The translations under genes were made by a program, and so were the position numbers. Below, piece after piece: positions 51,901 through 60,872 of a stretch of DNA of 64,000 bases (positions within the stretch are counted from its first letter, which is position 1; every line of letters begins with the position of its first letter). The notes beneath the pieces were generated by a model. The model searched no databases. It was not told the origin of the DNA and was given only the letters and a program-made list of their open reading frames with translations. The DNA is from JAUWGC01 sp963753055 (GTDB taxonomy: Bacteria; Bacteroidota; Bacteroidia; Bacteroidales; B18-G4): positions 496,001 to 560,000 of the forward strand of contig CAVWAP010000004.1 of assembly GCA_963753055.1 (NCBI GenBank), written 5' to 3'.

Positions 51901-53369
51901 GTAGGAAGGGAAGAATTTGCTACTTCGACTTTATCGAAATTTATTGGTGTTACAATTGACATCCTGGTGATATCATTATCGTTCAGTTGTACATTGCTCT
52001 GCAAACATGGTATTTCCTGTACACCATTCGTATAATCCATGAGTGAATAAGATACGATAGTACCTGTACCTGCATTGCCCGGGTCGTCTTCATCAACCTG
52101 GAGGAAAAATTTTGCATCCTGTCCAGGTGTAATCTCGCTTAGTAACGGCGAGACATCTAGGCCAAATTCAATCGTTTTATTTGCAGGGATTCCTGTTCCT
52201 CCCTGCATATACAAAGCACCTCCCTGGTAATCAAAAATCGGGAAGTCCAGCACATGATCAGGCTGGAAAGCATTGATGTTTGTCGATACACCTGCGGTTA
52301 CCTTAATCATGTTCCGCACGTCATGTTCAAGGATGATCTTCATGGTCAGTTGTGGTTCACAATCCTTGGCATCGAGCACATGCACGCAGTGATTCCAGAC
52401 ACCTCCTTCACCCATGTTGTCTGCTACAGTTTTATACATCATATAAGCGAAACCCTGGTCGCCCCAGCCCGGTACGCCACCGTAACTTTGTGCCATTTTA
52501 AAGCCGCCAATCTCCCAATCCTTCATGTCGACAACGCCATCACTATTGATATCAATATCATTGGTATACTGTCCGTCACCATTATAATCGTACCTGATTG
52601 AATCATTGTAACCAACAATTGTCATTGCGTGGTTGGGCGAACCTCCAAAATAAGTAAGAACATATTTTCCAGCTTCCGGAGTCCCGGCCGGTAATTGAGT
52701 ATTTGCACCCATGTACTGAGCATAAAAATTACCGACTCCCCCAATGGATGACCCATCAAGATGGTCATACATCCATTGCTTAAAAACATTAAGCCCTTCC
52801 GGTGATCCGACGTATACCTGCAGCATATTATTGATCCTGTTGTGCATGCCATTGTAATAGTTGTCGTATCCGGACAGCCATCTGTCATTGCCACCATAAG
52901 AAAGGGTCCCACCGTAATCTGTTACGTTAGGCATCCCGTAATGTTTTAATACCTGGAAACTGTGCAGATAGCTTACTCCAAAGTATCCATAACCACTATT
53001 CAGCCAGTTCCATGCAAAATGCGTAGGGTATTGGTTTTCAGGTACATTGGCAGGCAGGTTTCGCAGCCTGTCAATCTCATAAGTAAAATTATAGGCAATG
53101 CCGGCAGCCTGGCCGCAGCAATACTCATCCTGGTTGAATACAGGCCTGAAGTATGGATGCTGGGAATTATCAATTACAGCTGGAAGACTCCGGTTTTTAT
53201 ATGAGGGGGGTAAGGTTAACTCAGGAAGCTTCATTAATTGCCATTCTTCAGCCTGGGTCAGGGGTATTAGTTGTTGTGTGCAGACCTCGTGAGAAAGTGG
53301 AAGTTTGTCCTGGCCTTTTGAGTTGATAGTTAGAACAAAACAAGCTAATAATAGTAATGTATATCTCAT
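48957..53369 (-). CDS. Secreted papain-like (C1) cysteine protease with T9SS sorting domain
   Basis: The 1470-residue protein has a signal peptide (cleavage near SKGQ), a C1 protease domain in the first ~330 residues, several Ig- or jelly-roll-like domains and a type A T9SS domain (FNIYPNPFNDQINIEF). Catalytic features: Q80, a CC pair (C84/C85, the second followed by GQAAG), H247 in SPNHAMTIVGY, and QSYG at 294-297 where Asn-Ser-Trp-Gly is usual. An EF-hand-like DIDINSDGVVD lies at 271-281. It would cut proteins outside the cell. The Asn-to-Gln change may reduce activity. Confidence 0.88.
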   Translation of the reverse strand: MRYTLLLLACFVLTINSKGQDKLPLSHEVCTQQLIPLTQAEEWQLMKLPELTLPPSYKNRSLPAVIDNSQHPYFRPVFNQDEYCCGQAAGIAYNFTYEIDRLRNLPANVPENQYPTHFAWNWLNSGYGYFGVSYLHSFQVLKHYGMPNVTDYGGTLSYGGNDRWLSGYDNYYNGMHNRINNMLQVYVGSPEGLNVFKQWMYDHLDGSSIGGVGNFYAQYMGANTQLPAGTPEAGKYVLTYFGGSPNHAMTIVGYNDSIRYDYNGDGQYTNDIDINSDGVVDMKDWEIGGFKMAQSYGGVPGWGDQGFAYMMYKTVADNMGEGGVWNHCVHVLDAKDCEPQLTMKIILEHDVRNMIKVTAGVSTNINAFQPDHVLDFPIFDYQGGALYMQGGTGIPANKTIEFGLDVSPLLSEITPGQDAKFFLQVDEDDPGNAGTGTIVSYSLMDYTNGVQEIPCLQSNVQLNDNDITRMSIVTPINFDKVEVANSSLPTGQVGMYYSQQMLANNGAAPYRWHLYRHYNESTSSGTFPSISQNQLSPTSNGNGYVTQAIDFDFPFYDSTYQDITIHVDGYLMFDEQLYPYPYFNDDKVLFTITRNISPFMTQELRIYPAMGDGIWYEGDENSATFRLKAHLDDQTTYEVDMAVKLYPSGNIEFYYDYINVPDNLLWIPGISDGDDETFQYTDAYNNAVPGQGQIVTLEPYDYPPELSLTEDGLLSGNIQSSYNNVDITFRVTDNNFIYNYKTLQFSTTGIIIEDSISSGGDEILEYGETALLSVDLTNMESGPINNATMTIASNDSLINITDSVETIGTLPAGTTLSFENAFAWDIDPGIPNNYPIEIHTMIDGNRANWSSDLYYICYAPEISVGEVIVMDSSNGYLDPGEQTDLFVALMNNGGASASNVVGTLSCIDPYITINDDTGSIVMLYPDSMAYCMFNITVSDEALIGSSILFDLDVSAEFGYSVQDSFSLDIGRTLENFETGDFSAFTWGFDGNKDWIISEIYPYQGAFSARSGHISHDQKSSLMIDVNVLSEGELSFHKKVSCENDENNDNFDYLAFFIDGTEHGRWDGEEDWSQEIFTLGAGFHRLEWRYEKDGTTSIGMDGAWIDYISFPSCSDASPALAYDPDNIYMAMKPDQQDEVVLNMENAGDGNINYEIWISSIPGNSDITGNRSILGSYLECDAEVLHAGEQHIINLTVYNPSDDSEWIRDINLSFPPETDLFSATNFVGGSLGDLVWDGVTGSGATTNWHGEDPSGWGVIKPGETATAEIVVFLEPNALENIAIYFEVIGDIYGNEPHIITGNLELVNLGPVISWISINSSMGTMLGNSILFNSVYFDSEGMADGEYHCEMIINEQFQIVEIIPVTLLVDEHLGTINTENLSDKFNIYPNPFNDQINIEFVQNSPGDILIEIFNPYGKLIRVIENGSSGTAGLKKYHWNGKDQSGCKCPPGIYLIKLTDSDMNIHVKKSMFIY

Positions 53370-53445
53370 TTCCTTCAGATTTAGTTACTAAAGAGGCATA
53401 AAAATACGATAATTGATCGTAACCGAAAAACTTACAAGCTAACCT

Positions 53446-56145
53446 TTAATAATAGATTACTTCACAGTTGGGGACACTGGAACGGAACTCATCAACTTTT
53501 TTGTCTGATAACTTGGTATTATAGCATTCCAGGTGGCCCAGATTACTCAACGAGGTAAGGTATTTAAGATTGTTAACCTTGGTGTTGTATATAGACAAGC
53601 GCTTAAGATTAACCAGGTTTGATAATACCTTCAGATTCTTTATGGGCGTACCTGCGCAGTTCAATGTTTCCAGGCTTGTCAGGTATTGTAATGGATCCAG
53701 GCTTTCAACCGGTGTATTCCTTAAATCAAGATGTTTAAGATGCTCCAGGTTGCTGATTGGAGTTAGGTCGTTGATAGGATTATTTGCAAATTCCAGTTGC
53801 TCAAGTTGTTTCAAGCCACTTATTGGTCCCAGGTCGCTGATCTGGGTATGGCTCAGCTTTAGCGATTTCAAATGCATAAACTGAGAGATCGGTGATAATG
53901 ACTGTATGTTTTTGTTGTTGTTGAGGTCGAGTTCTGCTAATGTGGCAATCTGATGCAGCTCTATCTTATTTGGAGGATCATTAAAGTCAAATGACTGATG
54001 AAAAACAGCTTTCCATGGATCTGACAGTCCGTTCCACCATGATCTTAAATCGTTGGATTGAAAGATTACCAGGCATTCAGGCTGGTAACGATTAAATTCA
54101 ATTACTTCTGCTTTTGTGATGCTGGTAAGATCACAATAAACCAACTGGAGGCCGTTCAATTCCTGCAAAGGGACCAGTGATTGAATGTTTGTACTGTCAA
54201 CATTTAGTTTTTTCAGGTTATCCAGGTCCGATAGCGCTTCTATGCTTTCGATTTTAGTTACAGATGCATCAAGGTATTCCAGTTTGATCAAATCCCTGAC
54301 AGGATACAGGTCCTGAATATTGGAACCTTTTGCATTCAGATAAGTCATATCAACCAGGTCATTAAGTGGCTCAAGGCTTTTAATGAGTGTGAATGACATA
54401 TCAAGCCTTTCGAGCATGCGTAGCACTTTCAACGGCTCCAGGTCGTTGATTCTGCCATTATGAGAAATGTCAATATCTGCCAGTATAGCAACCTGGTGAA
54501 CCTGCTCCTTCGTTGGCTCAGGGTCAATGCTTACATAATTGGAAAACACCAGCTGCCAGTCAACATTAAGCCCGTTCCACCAGCTGATCAATGCGGCTGA
54601 TTCAAAGATTACAAGGATATCCGGGTTTTTGGTCATGAAATTATCAGCTGTCTCAGCTGAGACCATGGAATTATCACAATAGATCTTTTTTAAGGATTCC
54701 ATACCTGATAGTGGCTCAAGGTTACGTACCAGTGTATTATCCAGGTAAAGAGTTTGCAGGCTGGCCAGACCGGTAAGAGGAGAGAGATCCTGGATCTTAT
54801 TGTCTTCTGCATATAGCCTTTCCAGGTTGCTTATACCAGTGACATCATTAAGGTTCAGGATGCCTGTTTTTGAGCAATTGAGCAATTGCAGGTTTTTAAG
54901 ATTTGATAGGGGTGATAAGTCTGTGATAGGTGCTGCTTCAAACCTTAAGTCCTTCAAATTTTCTAATTCTGATAATGGCTGGAGACTGTCGACAAGTGTG
55001 TTATTAAAATGGAGTATCTCAAGTTGAGTGAAGTTGCTCACCGATCGCAAGCTTCTTATTTCATTATCGTCCAGGATAATGGTACGCAGGTTGATGGAAT
55101 ATTTTAACGGTGATATGTCTTTGACCAGTGTGTTACTGCATTCAAGTTTCTCCAATTTGGACAGGTTGCGGATAGGGTTGAGGTCATGTGTTTTTGTGCC
55201 GGAGCAGTTAAGGCTCCTTAAGTTACTCAATAGGCTCAAAGGATCTAGATTATAAATCCTTTCATTGTTTTCGATATTCAGCTCTTTCAAGTTGGAGATA
55301 GCCCCCAGTTGTGAATAGATGTTTTCGGTATTATATGCTACGGTGTCTTTAATAGAGGCAGGCACCGTATCAACTTCGTTGATGAACAGTGTATCTTCAG
55401 AATAAACCAAAATAGTATCATACTTAATGATCTCGAAAGTATCTGTTCGGGTCACGATCCAGGTGTCGCTGAAAGCGTAGACCTCGTTAAGTGCAATTGT
55501 GTCACCAAGCATATTTTCACTTCCAAAAACATCCTTCCATGCCTGGGTCAGACCATTCCACCAGGTCCGGTTTTCTTCATTTTCATTGAGCTTGGTTGTG
55601 TATATACTTGCAATCCTTACATCCCGGTCAATATCATTGTAATTGACTTCGATGTACCTGATCTTGTTGTTGTTTATAGTATTGTTTTCTATATTGATAC
55701 CGCTAAGGTTTCTGTTGGTTGATACCAGGAAATACAACTCCCCGCTTTCGGTATAATTGGGTTCAATGCTCTGGATATTGTAGGCAAACTTTACATCTTT
55801 ATAAAAAAACGTGATGTCTTTCAGGTACGCCTGGACATCTTTATTGATCAGGTTTGTCCTTTTTTCATCCAGGTCATCTTCAATTTGTACTTCTTCATCG
55901 AAAAAGATCTTCTGATAACTTTCATTGATAATGGTTTGCTTATCCCTGGCAGAGGTGCCTTTATCACCAAGGGTGTTAATGGCAAACTGGTACATATTGA
56001 TCAGCTCTTTCACCTGATCTTTTATTCGGGTAAGGTCTTCAGCACTGTATTGTGGCTTTTGTTGCTGAGCTTGAAGGACCGGTGGGGAAAAGACAAAACT
56101 GAATGTTGCTGCAAGAAGCAATATTCCTTTGTAGATTTTATTCAT
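53446..56145 (-). CDS. Secreted leucine-rich-repeat protein
   Basis: The 899-residue protein has a signal peptide (cleavage near LQAQ), an N-terminal domain of ~190 residues and about 22 SDS22-like leucine-rich repeats of ~22 residues (LxxLxxLxCSxTxIxDLxPL). The repeats form three blocks. Each block is preceded by a WWNGL-x4-W-x2-VF segment (near 55550, 54575 and 54030). No T9SS sorting domain is visible, so it probably remains in the periplasm or outer membrane. It is the last gene of a four-gene operon and overlaps the previous gene by 8 bp. Confidence 0.9.
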   Translation of the reverse strand: MNKIYKGILLLAATFSFVFSPPVLQAQQQKPQYSAEDLTRIKDQVKELINMYQFAINTLGDKGTSARDKQTIINESYQKIFFDEEVQIEDDLDEKRTNLINKDVQAYLKDITFFYKDVKFAYNIQSIEPNYTESGELYFLVSTNRNLSGINIENNTINNNKIRYIEVNYNDIDRDVRIASIYTTKLNENEENRTWWNGLTQAWKDVFGSENMLGDTIALNEVYAFSDTWIVTRTDTFEIIKYDTILVYSEDTLFINEVDTVPASIKDTVAYNTENIYSQLGAISNLKELNIENNERIYNLDPLSLLSNLRSLNCSGTKTHDLNPIRNLSKLEKLECSNTLVKDISPLKYSINLRTIILDDNEIRSLRSVSNFTQLEILHFNNTLVDSLQPLSELENLKDLRFEAAPITDLSPLSNLKNLQLLNCSKTGILNLNDVTGISNLERLYAEDNKIQDLSPLTGLASLQTLYLDNTLVRNLEPLSGMESLKKIYCDNSMVSAETADNFMTKNPDILVIFESAALISWWNGLNVDWQLVFSNYVSIDPEPTKEQVHQVAILADIDISHNGRINDLEPLKVLRMLERLDMSFTLIKSLEPLNDLVDMTYLNAKGSNIQDLYPVRDLIKLEYLDASVTKIESIEALSDLDNLKKLNVDSTNIQSLVPLQELNGLQLVYCDLTSITKAEVIEFNRYQPECLVIFQSNDLRSWWNGLSDPWKAVFHQSFDFNDPPNKIELHQIATLAELDLNNNKNIQSLSPISQFMHLKSLKLSHTQISDLGPISGLKQLEQLEFANNPINDLTPISNLEHLKHLDLRNTPVESLDPLQYLTSLETLNCAGTPIKNLKVLSNLVNLKRLSIYNTKVNNLKYLTSLSNLGHLECYNTKLSDKKVDEFRSSVPNCEVIYY

Positions 56146-56977
56146 GGTAGATATAATTCATTAACAATTGCTTGTCTTTGTCCGTGATCTCAATGAGGTT
56201 CGAGATAAGCCAACCTGTGTTAAAGCCTTCCCTGTTAAAGTATGAAAGCTCAAAGTACCATCCGTCAATCTGAAAGAAATGAAACTTCAATCTGGAAACT
56301 GTTTTAAATTTCATCCTGTTGTTCTTAACCTCAAAGAGAAAGATACTTAAATAATCTGGTTCAAACCCTCTTTCGGTGTATAGTTCAAGACTGTCCTTGT
56401 TGTTAAATACGCGGAAGAGGTTCATGAATCCAAGCTCATGACTGAGGGGATGGATAAACTTGCTGTCATTGTATTTTGTTGTATCAAGATGGTGCAGGAC
56501 ATCTTTAAATGGCTGGAAGTAGATGTCAGAAATGACCCATTTGGAACCTACTTTTTCTTCCTGAAGCGAAAGAAATAGAATTACTGGCTGATCCTTGCCC
56601 TTGTAATTGAACACAGTCCTTAATTCAGCAAAGAACCCGCCACCATGGAATTCAATGTAAATAGGATCATCTTTATCCATAACCTGCTCGATGAACTTAT
56701 TCTTCAGGTCTTCTGTAAGGATATCATCATTGAGGTTAAACAGGATAGGTAAGTACTTTTTCCTAAGTTTGCGGCTGTGGAAATCCTTGTCCATACTGTA
56801 TAGTCTCTCGCCTTTAACATCTTCTTCAGCATTAAAACGGCGAAGGAACTGATTCACCTGCTTTGTCTCTGCATACAAAGCACGTTCATCTTCCATAACA
56901 TCTCCTATGGATTGAGCATTTAAGCTCAAACTGGCCAGACCCACCCATAAGCAGCAGATCAATACAATTCGTATCAT
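56138..56977 (-). CDS. Secreted protein of unknown function (LRR operon)
   Basis: The 279-residue protein has a signal peptide (cleavage near LNAQ) and alternating beta-rich segments (YIEFHGGGFFAELRTVF, PVILFLSLQEE, FKTVSRLKFHFFQIDGWYFEL). I do not recognise a family. It overlaps the LRR gene by 8 bp, so the two are translated together and probably interact. Confidence 0.8.
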   Translation of the reverse strand: MIRIVLICCLWVGLASLSLNAQSIGDVMEDERALYAETKQVNQFLRRFNAEEDVKGERLYSMDKDFHSRKLRKKYLPILFNLNDDILTEDLKNKFIEQVMDKDDPIYIEFHGGGFFAELRTVFNYKGKDQPVILFLSLQEEKVGSKWVISDIYFQPFKDVLHHLDTTKYNDSKFIHPLSHELGFMNLFRVFNNKDSLELYTERGFEPDYLSIFLFEVKNNRMKFKTVSRLKFHFFQIDGWYFELSYFNREGFNTGWLISNLIEITDKDKQLLMNYIYHE

Positions 56978-57003
56978 TAAGTTAAAAAGATTTGAAAAGG
57001 TCC

Positions 57004-57579
57004 TTATTTCATTGTCTCAACCACTCTCACGTCTCCAAGGAGCACGTCCCAGAAGCCAATCAGCTTACCGCCAATCTGGGTTTGTTTTCGCTCAACGTAT
57101 ACAGTAATGTCTTTCTTGGTTGTATCCACATACTTAAGACCATCATCGGTTGTCCCCTCAAAGCGCTGGTAGATCGTTATCACACCAACATATCTTCCGT
57201 CTGGCTGTAATTCCAGGTCGCTGATATATTGGATATTATACCACTTGATGGATACTTTGTCGTAGTTCAGTAACATGAGCCTTTCAAGATACTCTTTGAT
57301 TGGATAATACTTTACTTCTTCCCGGCTAAGTGAACTAACACCCATCTGTGCATCTTCCACAAATAATTCAAGGGTGCGGTCAATCACTCTCTTGGCTTCA
57401 GAGAAAGGTGTTTCCTTGCTTCCAATGATGCTGATATATTTACTCAGGTCCCTGATCTTTTCCATTGCAAGACTGTCGATAGCTTTCTTTCTTTCAGGGC
57501 TGATTTCATCCTGTGCAGTAGCCTGGAATCCCAGTGTCAATCCTATAACCAGGATTAATAAGAATTTGATCTTCTTCAT
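57004..57579 (-). CDS. Secreted protein of unknown function (LRR operon)
   Basis: The 191-residue protein has a signal peptide (cleavage near ATAQ) and an NTF2- or SnoaL-like pattern (SREEVKYYPIKEYLERLMLLNYDKVSI, then GRYVGVITIYQRFEG and KDITVYVERK). This is compatible with a small binding domain but not proof of one. It follows the lipoprotein gene by 9 bp and is 26 bp ahead of the next gene. Confidence 0.78.
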   Translation of the reverse strand: MKKIKFLLILVIGLTLGFQATAQDEISPERKKAIDSLAMEKIRDLSKYISIIGSKETPFSEAKRVIDRTLELFVEDAQMGVSSLSREEVKYYPIKEYLERLMLLNYDKVSIKWYNIQYISDLELQPDGRYVGVITIYQRFEGTTDDGLKYVDTTKKDITVYVERKQTQIGGKLIGFWDVLLGDVRVVETMK

Positions 57580-57588
57580 TTTAATGTC

Positions 57589-58218
57589 TTATTTTTTGAT
57601 TAATTCCAATTCAACAATCTTGCCATTTTCATCAGTTCCAACATTTTCAATGGCATTGGTAATTTTCTTTTGGTCTTTCAAATAATTGAGGTATTTACTG
57701 ATAGTTGTAGGCCGGTCGTAATCCACAATGTCTCCTTCCCGGCTGATGATAATCAAGACAGGTGTTTGAGGAGAAGCAAACATATTTACCGCTTCACCGA
57801 TTTTCTGGTTAGCAACATCGACAGTAGGAGCATAGGCTATTTCCCGGAAATACTTATCCAGCTTTTCCGATACCGATAGCTCTGCTTTCTTTGCTGCCTC
57901 TTTACGCAACCTCTCTGCTTCCGCTTTTTCAGCTGCAATGACATCTTCTGCCTCCTGTATCATGCTGAGGATCTCAGGCTCGTTAAGGTTCATCGCTTTT
58001 GTTTCCCTCAGTAGCCTCTCTTTCTCCTCAATGGTCATACTTCCATCGTCATTGATAATAGCTGCGAGGTTCTTCTTGGCCTGTTCAACCTTTTGAGCAT
58101 ATTCTGCAGCTGCTTGTTCCCTTGCTAATTTCTTTTGGCTTTTGCAGCCCCCCATTCCAACACTGACCAGCAATGCAATCAAAATAATCAATGGGATTTT
58201 GCTCATAATTCTTGTCAT
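57589..58218 (-). CDS. Putative lipoprotein, first gene of the LRR operon
   Basis: The 209-residue protein has a lipoprotein-type signal ending SVGMGGC (Cys 26; an ATG four codons in is an alternative start), a long charged coiled-coil region (about 30-120, rich in Glu, Lys and Ala) and a C-terminal globular part (TPVLIIISREGDIVDYDRPT). It is probably anchored in a membrane facing the periplasm. It leads the operon lipoprotein, 191-residue, 279-residue and LRR genes. Confidence 0.8.
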   Translation of the reverse strand: MTRIMSKIPLIILIALLVSVGMGGCKSQKKLAREQAAAEYAQKVEQAKKNLAAIINDDGSMTIEEKERLLRETKAMNLNEPEILSMIQEAEDVIAAEKAEAERLRKEAAKKAELSVSEKLDKYFREIAYAPTVDVANQKIGEAVNMFASPQTPVLIIISREGDIVDYDRPTTISKYLNYLKDQKKITNAIENVGTDENGKIVELELIKK

Positions 58219-58315
58219 GATCTATAATAATTAAGTGTTTGTGAATTTGATGATTAAACCGATGTATTAACGTACAAATCTATTTAAAATTTTATTAAGC
58301 GTAATCAAAAATATT

Positions 58316-58343
58316 TTGCTTTTGTCATTCTTTCGTATTTTCG
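58316..58343 (+). promoter_or_regulatory. Candidate PNP promoter TTG-N17-TATTTTCG
   Basis: TTG (58316-58318) and TATTTTCG (58336-58343, one mismatch to TAnnTTTG) lie just before the PNP start. The divergent 140-bp gap has no other clear signal. Confidence 0.5.
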
Positions 58344-58358
58344 CACCACAAATCAGGC

Positions 58359-59171
58359 ATGATGGAAAGAATGAAAGAAACTGTTCAGTTCCTCAAAGCA
58401 AAAGGAATTGATGATCCAAAAGTTGGGATCATCCTTGGTAGCGGGCTTGGAAAGCTGGTCAGGGAGATTAATATTGAGACCACTATCGAGTATGAAGCAA
58501 TACCTAATTTCCCTGTTTCCACGGTTGAATTTCACAAAGGTCGTTTGATCTATGGCAGCATGAATGGTAAAAAAGTCCTGGCCATGCAAGGCCGCTTCCA
58601 TTATTATGAAGGCTATTCACTGCAGGAGATTACCTTCCCTGTGCGGGTAATGAAAATGCTGGGGATTGAAAACCTGCTGATCTCCAATGCAGGTGGAGCA
58701 CTGAACCTGGATTTTCCGAAAGGGACCATTATGCTCATCACCGATCATATCAACCTGTTGCCGGGAAACCCACTCATAGGACCTAATAATGAAGGGATGG
58801 GCCCAAGATTTCCGGATATGTCAGCACCCTACGATCAGTTACTGAACCAACATATGATCAACATCGCTGCGGAATTAAAAGTCACACTGCACCGGGGTGT
58901 ATATGTTGCTGTCCCCGGACCAAACCTTGAGACCAGGGCTGAATATCGCTTTTTAAGGAGAATCGGAGCTGATGTCGTGGGGATGTCGACTATACCGGAA
59001 GTCATTGTGGCTAATCATATGGGACTTCCATGTGCCGCGGTTTCAGTAATTACCGATGAGTGTGATCCTGATAACCTGGCAATAGTGAATATCGATGATA
59101 TCATTGCAACAGCATCCAGAGCAGAAGAAGACCTGATAAAATTATTTGGGATGCTGATAAAGAGACTCTGA
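58359..59171 (+). CDS. Purine-nucleoside phosphorylase
   Basis: The 270-residue trimeric-type PNP cleaves purine nucleosides with phosphate. Family motifs are GIILGSGLGKLV (phosphate loop), QGRFHYYEG, SNAGGALNLDFPKG and VGMSTIPEVIVANHMG. The ATG codons at 58359 and 58362 are alternatives. Its stop abuts the stop of the convergent glucosaminidase gene with no gap. Confidence 0.95.
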   Translation: MMERMKETVQFLKAKGIDDPKVGIILGSGLGKLVREINIETTIEYEAIPNFPVSTVEFHKGRLIYGSMNGKKVLAMQGRFHYYEGYSLQEITFPVRVMKMLGIENLLISNAGGALNLDFPKGTIMLITDHINLLPGNPLIGPNNEGMGPRFPDMSAPYDQLLNQHMINIAAELKVTLHRGVYVAVPGPNLETRAEYRFLRRIGADVVGMSTIPEVIVANHMGLPCAAVSVITDECDPDNLAIVNIDDIIATASRAEEDLIKLFGMLIKRL

Positions 59172-60143
59172 TTATTTCAATTTGATTTTCTGACCGATAA
59201 AGGGATACATGCCAGACTCCATATTATTGATCTTTAGGAGTTTACTTAGTTTTATGCCATATATCTGTGCTATATAATACATGGATTCACCTTCTTTCAC
59301 AATATGAAATGACTTGTTGCCTTTGTTTCTTTTCTTTTCAAGATAGAGGATCTGCCCTTTCTTGAGCTTGTCATGCTTATCAAGGTCATTGTATTTGTAA
59401 ATCTGCCAGGAATAGAGATCAAAGTCCTCGGCAATCTTTTCAAAAGTATCTCCATCGCGGGCATAAATAAACATTAAGCCATTATTATCATAAATCTTCC
59501 GCTCATTTGGGCCTTCCTCAAGCATTTTAAAGGTCCTTTCCGACGGATATGGATTTTGTGGGATTTCAATGGTGGTATTCCTGTGCTTGGAAGCCATGGG
59601 CTCAATCCCCTTGTCAAAATAATGCAGGTTATTTTCTTCAATGATGCGGATCAGTAACTCCGGGTACCTCGGATTTGTTGCATAACCAGCTTTTTTCAAA
59701 CCATAGGCCCAGCCTTTGTAGTCGGTGATCTCGAGAGTGAAAAGACCATTATAACGTCCACGTTGTGTCAGGAAGAGGGAATGATCATGGAATGATTCTT
59801 CTGCATTACTATACTTTCTGAAACATTCGTGCTTGCGATCATCATCCTTATAGAATTTCTTACCATGCCAGGTTCCATGGCATTTAATTCCAAAATGATT
59901 ATTTGCTTTACGGGCAAGCTCGCTGTTGCCTGTCCCTGATTCCAGGATGCCCTGGGCCAGCGTGATACTTGCCGGGATCTTGTATTCCCTCATCTTTTGA
60001 GTAGCAATATGCTGATATGTCTGGATGTACTCCTGCAATGAAATATTCTGTCCCTTTTGACCTGTGGCAGGAAAAGTAAGCAGGATGAAGGATAGAAAGA
60101 TAAATGTAATTAATTTAGCTTTGCAGATAGGTCTGATCAACAT
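59172..60143 (-). CDS. Secreted glucosaminidase with two LysM domains
   Basis: From the ATG at 60143 the protein has 323 residues; a Met 9 codons upstream adds a non-hydrophobic extension and is less likely. It has a signal peptide (FLSFILLTFPATGQ), a glucosaminidase domain (SITLAQGILESGTGNSELA, NNHFGIKC) with the catalytic Glu in LESG, and two C-terminal LysM domains (FIYARDGDTFEKIAEDF; SFHIVKEGESMYYIAQIYG) that bind peptidoglycan. It cuts glycan strands in the cell wall. It is divergent from rsmG. Confidence 0.93.
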   Translation of the reverse strand: MLIRPICKAKLITFIFLSFILLTFPATGQKGQNISLQEYIQTYQHIATQKMREYKIPASITLAQGILESGTGNSELARKANNHFGIKCHGTWHGKKFYKDDDRKHECFRKYSNAEESFHDHSLFLTQRGRYNGLFTLEITDYKGWAYGLKKAGYATNPRYPELLIRIIEENNLHYFDKGIEPMASKHRNTTIEIPQNPYPSERTFKMLEEGPNERKIYDNNGLMFIYARDGDTFEKIAEDFDLYSWQIYKYNDLDKHDKLKKGQILYLEKKRNKGNKSFHIVKEGESMYYIAQIYGIKLSKLLKINNMESGMYPFIGQKIKLK

Positions 60144-60184
60144 AGGTCGTCCAATTTCATGGTGGTGCAAAAATAATCGTTTGA

Positions 60185-60805
60185 ATGGAAATAATCTTAA
60201 AATATTTTCCCGAATTAAATCCAGGTCAGGTCAAACGACTGTCATTACTATTTGATCTGTATAACGAATGGAACGCACAGATTAATGTAATCTCAAGAAA
60301 AGATATTGATCAGCTCTACCTGCGTCATGTGTTACATTCATTGTCTATTGCTAAAGTTGCGAGCTTCAAGGATGGTTCCAGGGTGCTTGATGCCGGAACC
60401 GGAGGAGGCTTCCCGGGTATCCCGCTGGCTATCGTTTTTCCGGGAACAAAGTTTCACCTGGTCGATTCCATTGGTAAGAAGATCAGGGTTGTCAGTGAAA
60501 TAGCCAATACTTTAGGACTGGAAAACATCATTGGAGAACAGGCAAGAGTTGAAGAACTGGACGGCAAATATGATTTTATTGTCAGCCGTGCAGTTAAGTC
60601 GCTGGATATATTTTACCCATGGGTAAAAAACAAAATTAAGGCTGCTTCTGTAAGCTCTGTTCCCAATGGAATACTCTACCTGAAAGGAGGTGATGTAGAT
60701 CATGAGTTGGAGGGCCTGGACTGCAAACATCATATTTATCAGCTTTCAGATTACTTCACAGAAGATTTTTATACCACCAAATACCTTATTCACCTGCACA
60801 AATAG
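60185..60805 (+). CDS. rsmG: 16S rRNA m7G527 methyltransferase
   Basis: The 206-residue SAM-dependent enzyme has the GidB blocks YNEWNAQINVISRKDIDQLYLRHVLHSL in parts, the SAM loop DAGTGGGFPGIPLAI, and VSRAVKSL. It methylates G527 of 16S rRNA. Length is normal. The stop codon lies inside the first unit of a heptamer array. Confidence 0.95.
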   Translation: MEIILKYFPELNPGQVKRLSLLFDLYNEWNAQINVISRKDIDQLYLRHVLHSLSIAKVASFKDGSRVLDAGTGGGFPGIPLAIVFPGTKFHLVDSIGKKIRVVSEIANTLGLENIIGEQARVEELDGKYDFIVSRAVKSLDIFYPWVKNKIKAASVSSVPNGILYLKGGDVDHELEGLDCKHHIYQLSDYFTEDFYTTKYLIHLHK

Positions 60806-60831
60806 CAAATAGTAAATAGCAAATAGCAAAT
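60800..60831. repeat. Heptamer tandem repeat AAATAGC
   Basis: Four 7-bp units (AAATAGC, AAATAGT, AAATAGC x2) plus a partial unit begin at the rsmG stop codon. The AAATAGT-AAATAGC pair also occurs in the array at 26013-26058. Confidence 0.92.
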
Positions 60832-60840
60832 TATTTTTTC

Positions 60841-60848
60841 TATCTTCG
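60841..60848 (+). promoter_or_regulatory. Candidate -7 box TATCTTCG
   Basis: One mismatch to TAnnTTTG, 24 bp before the MFS start at 60873. It overlaps a possible TTG start at 60849, which makes that start unlikely. Confidence 0.5.
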
Positions 60849-60872
60849 TTGGCTCAAATCAATAATCAAGTT

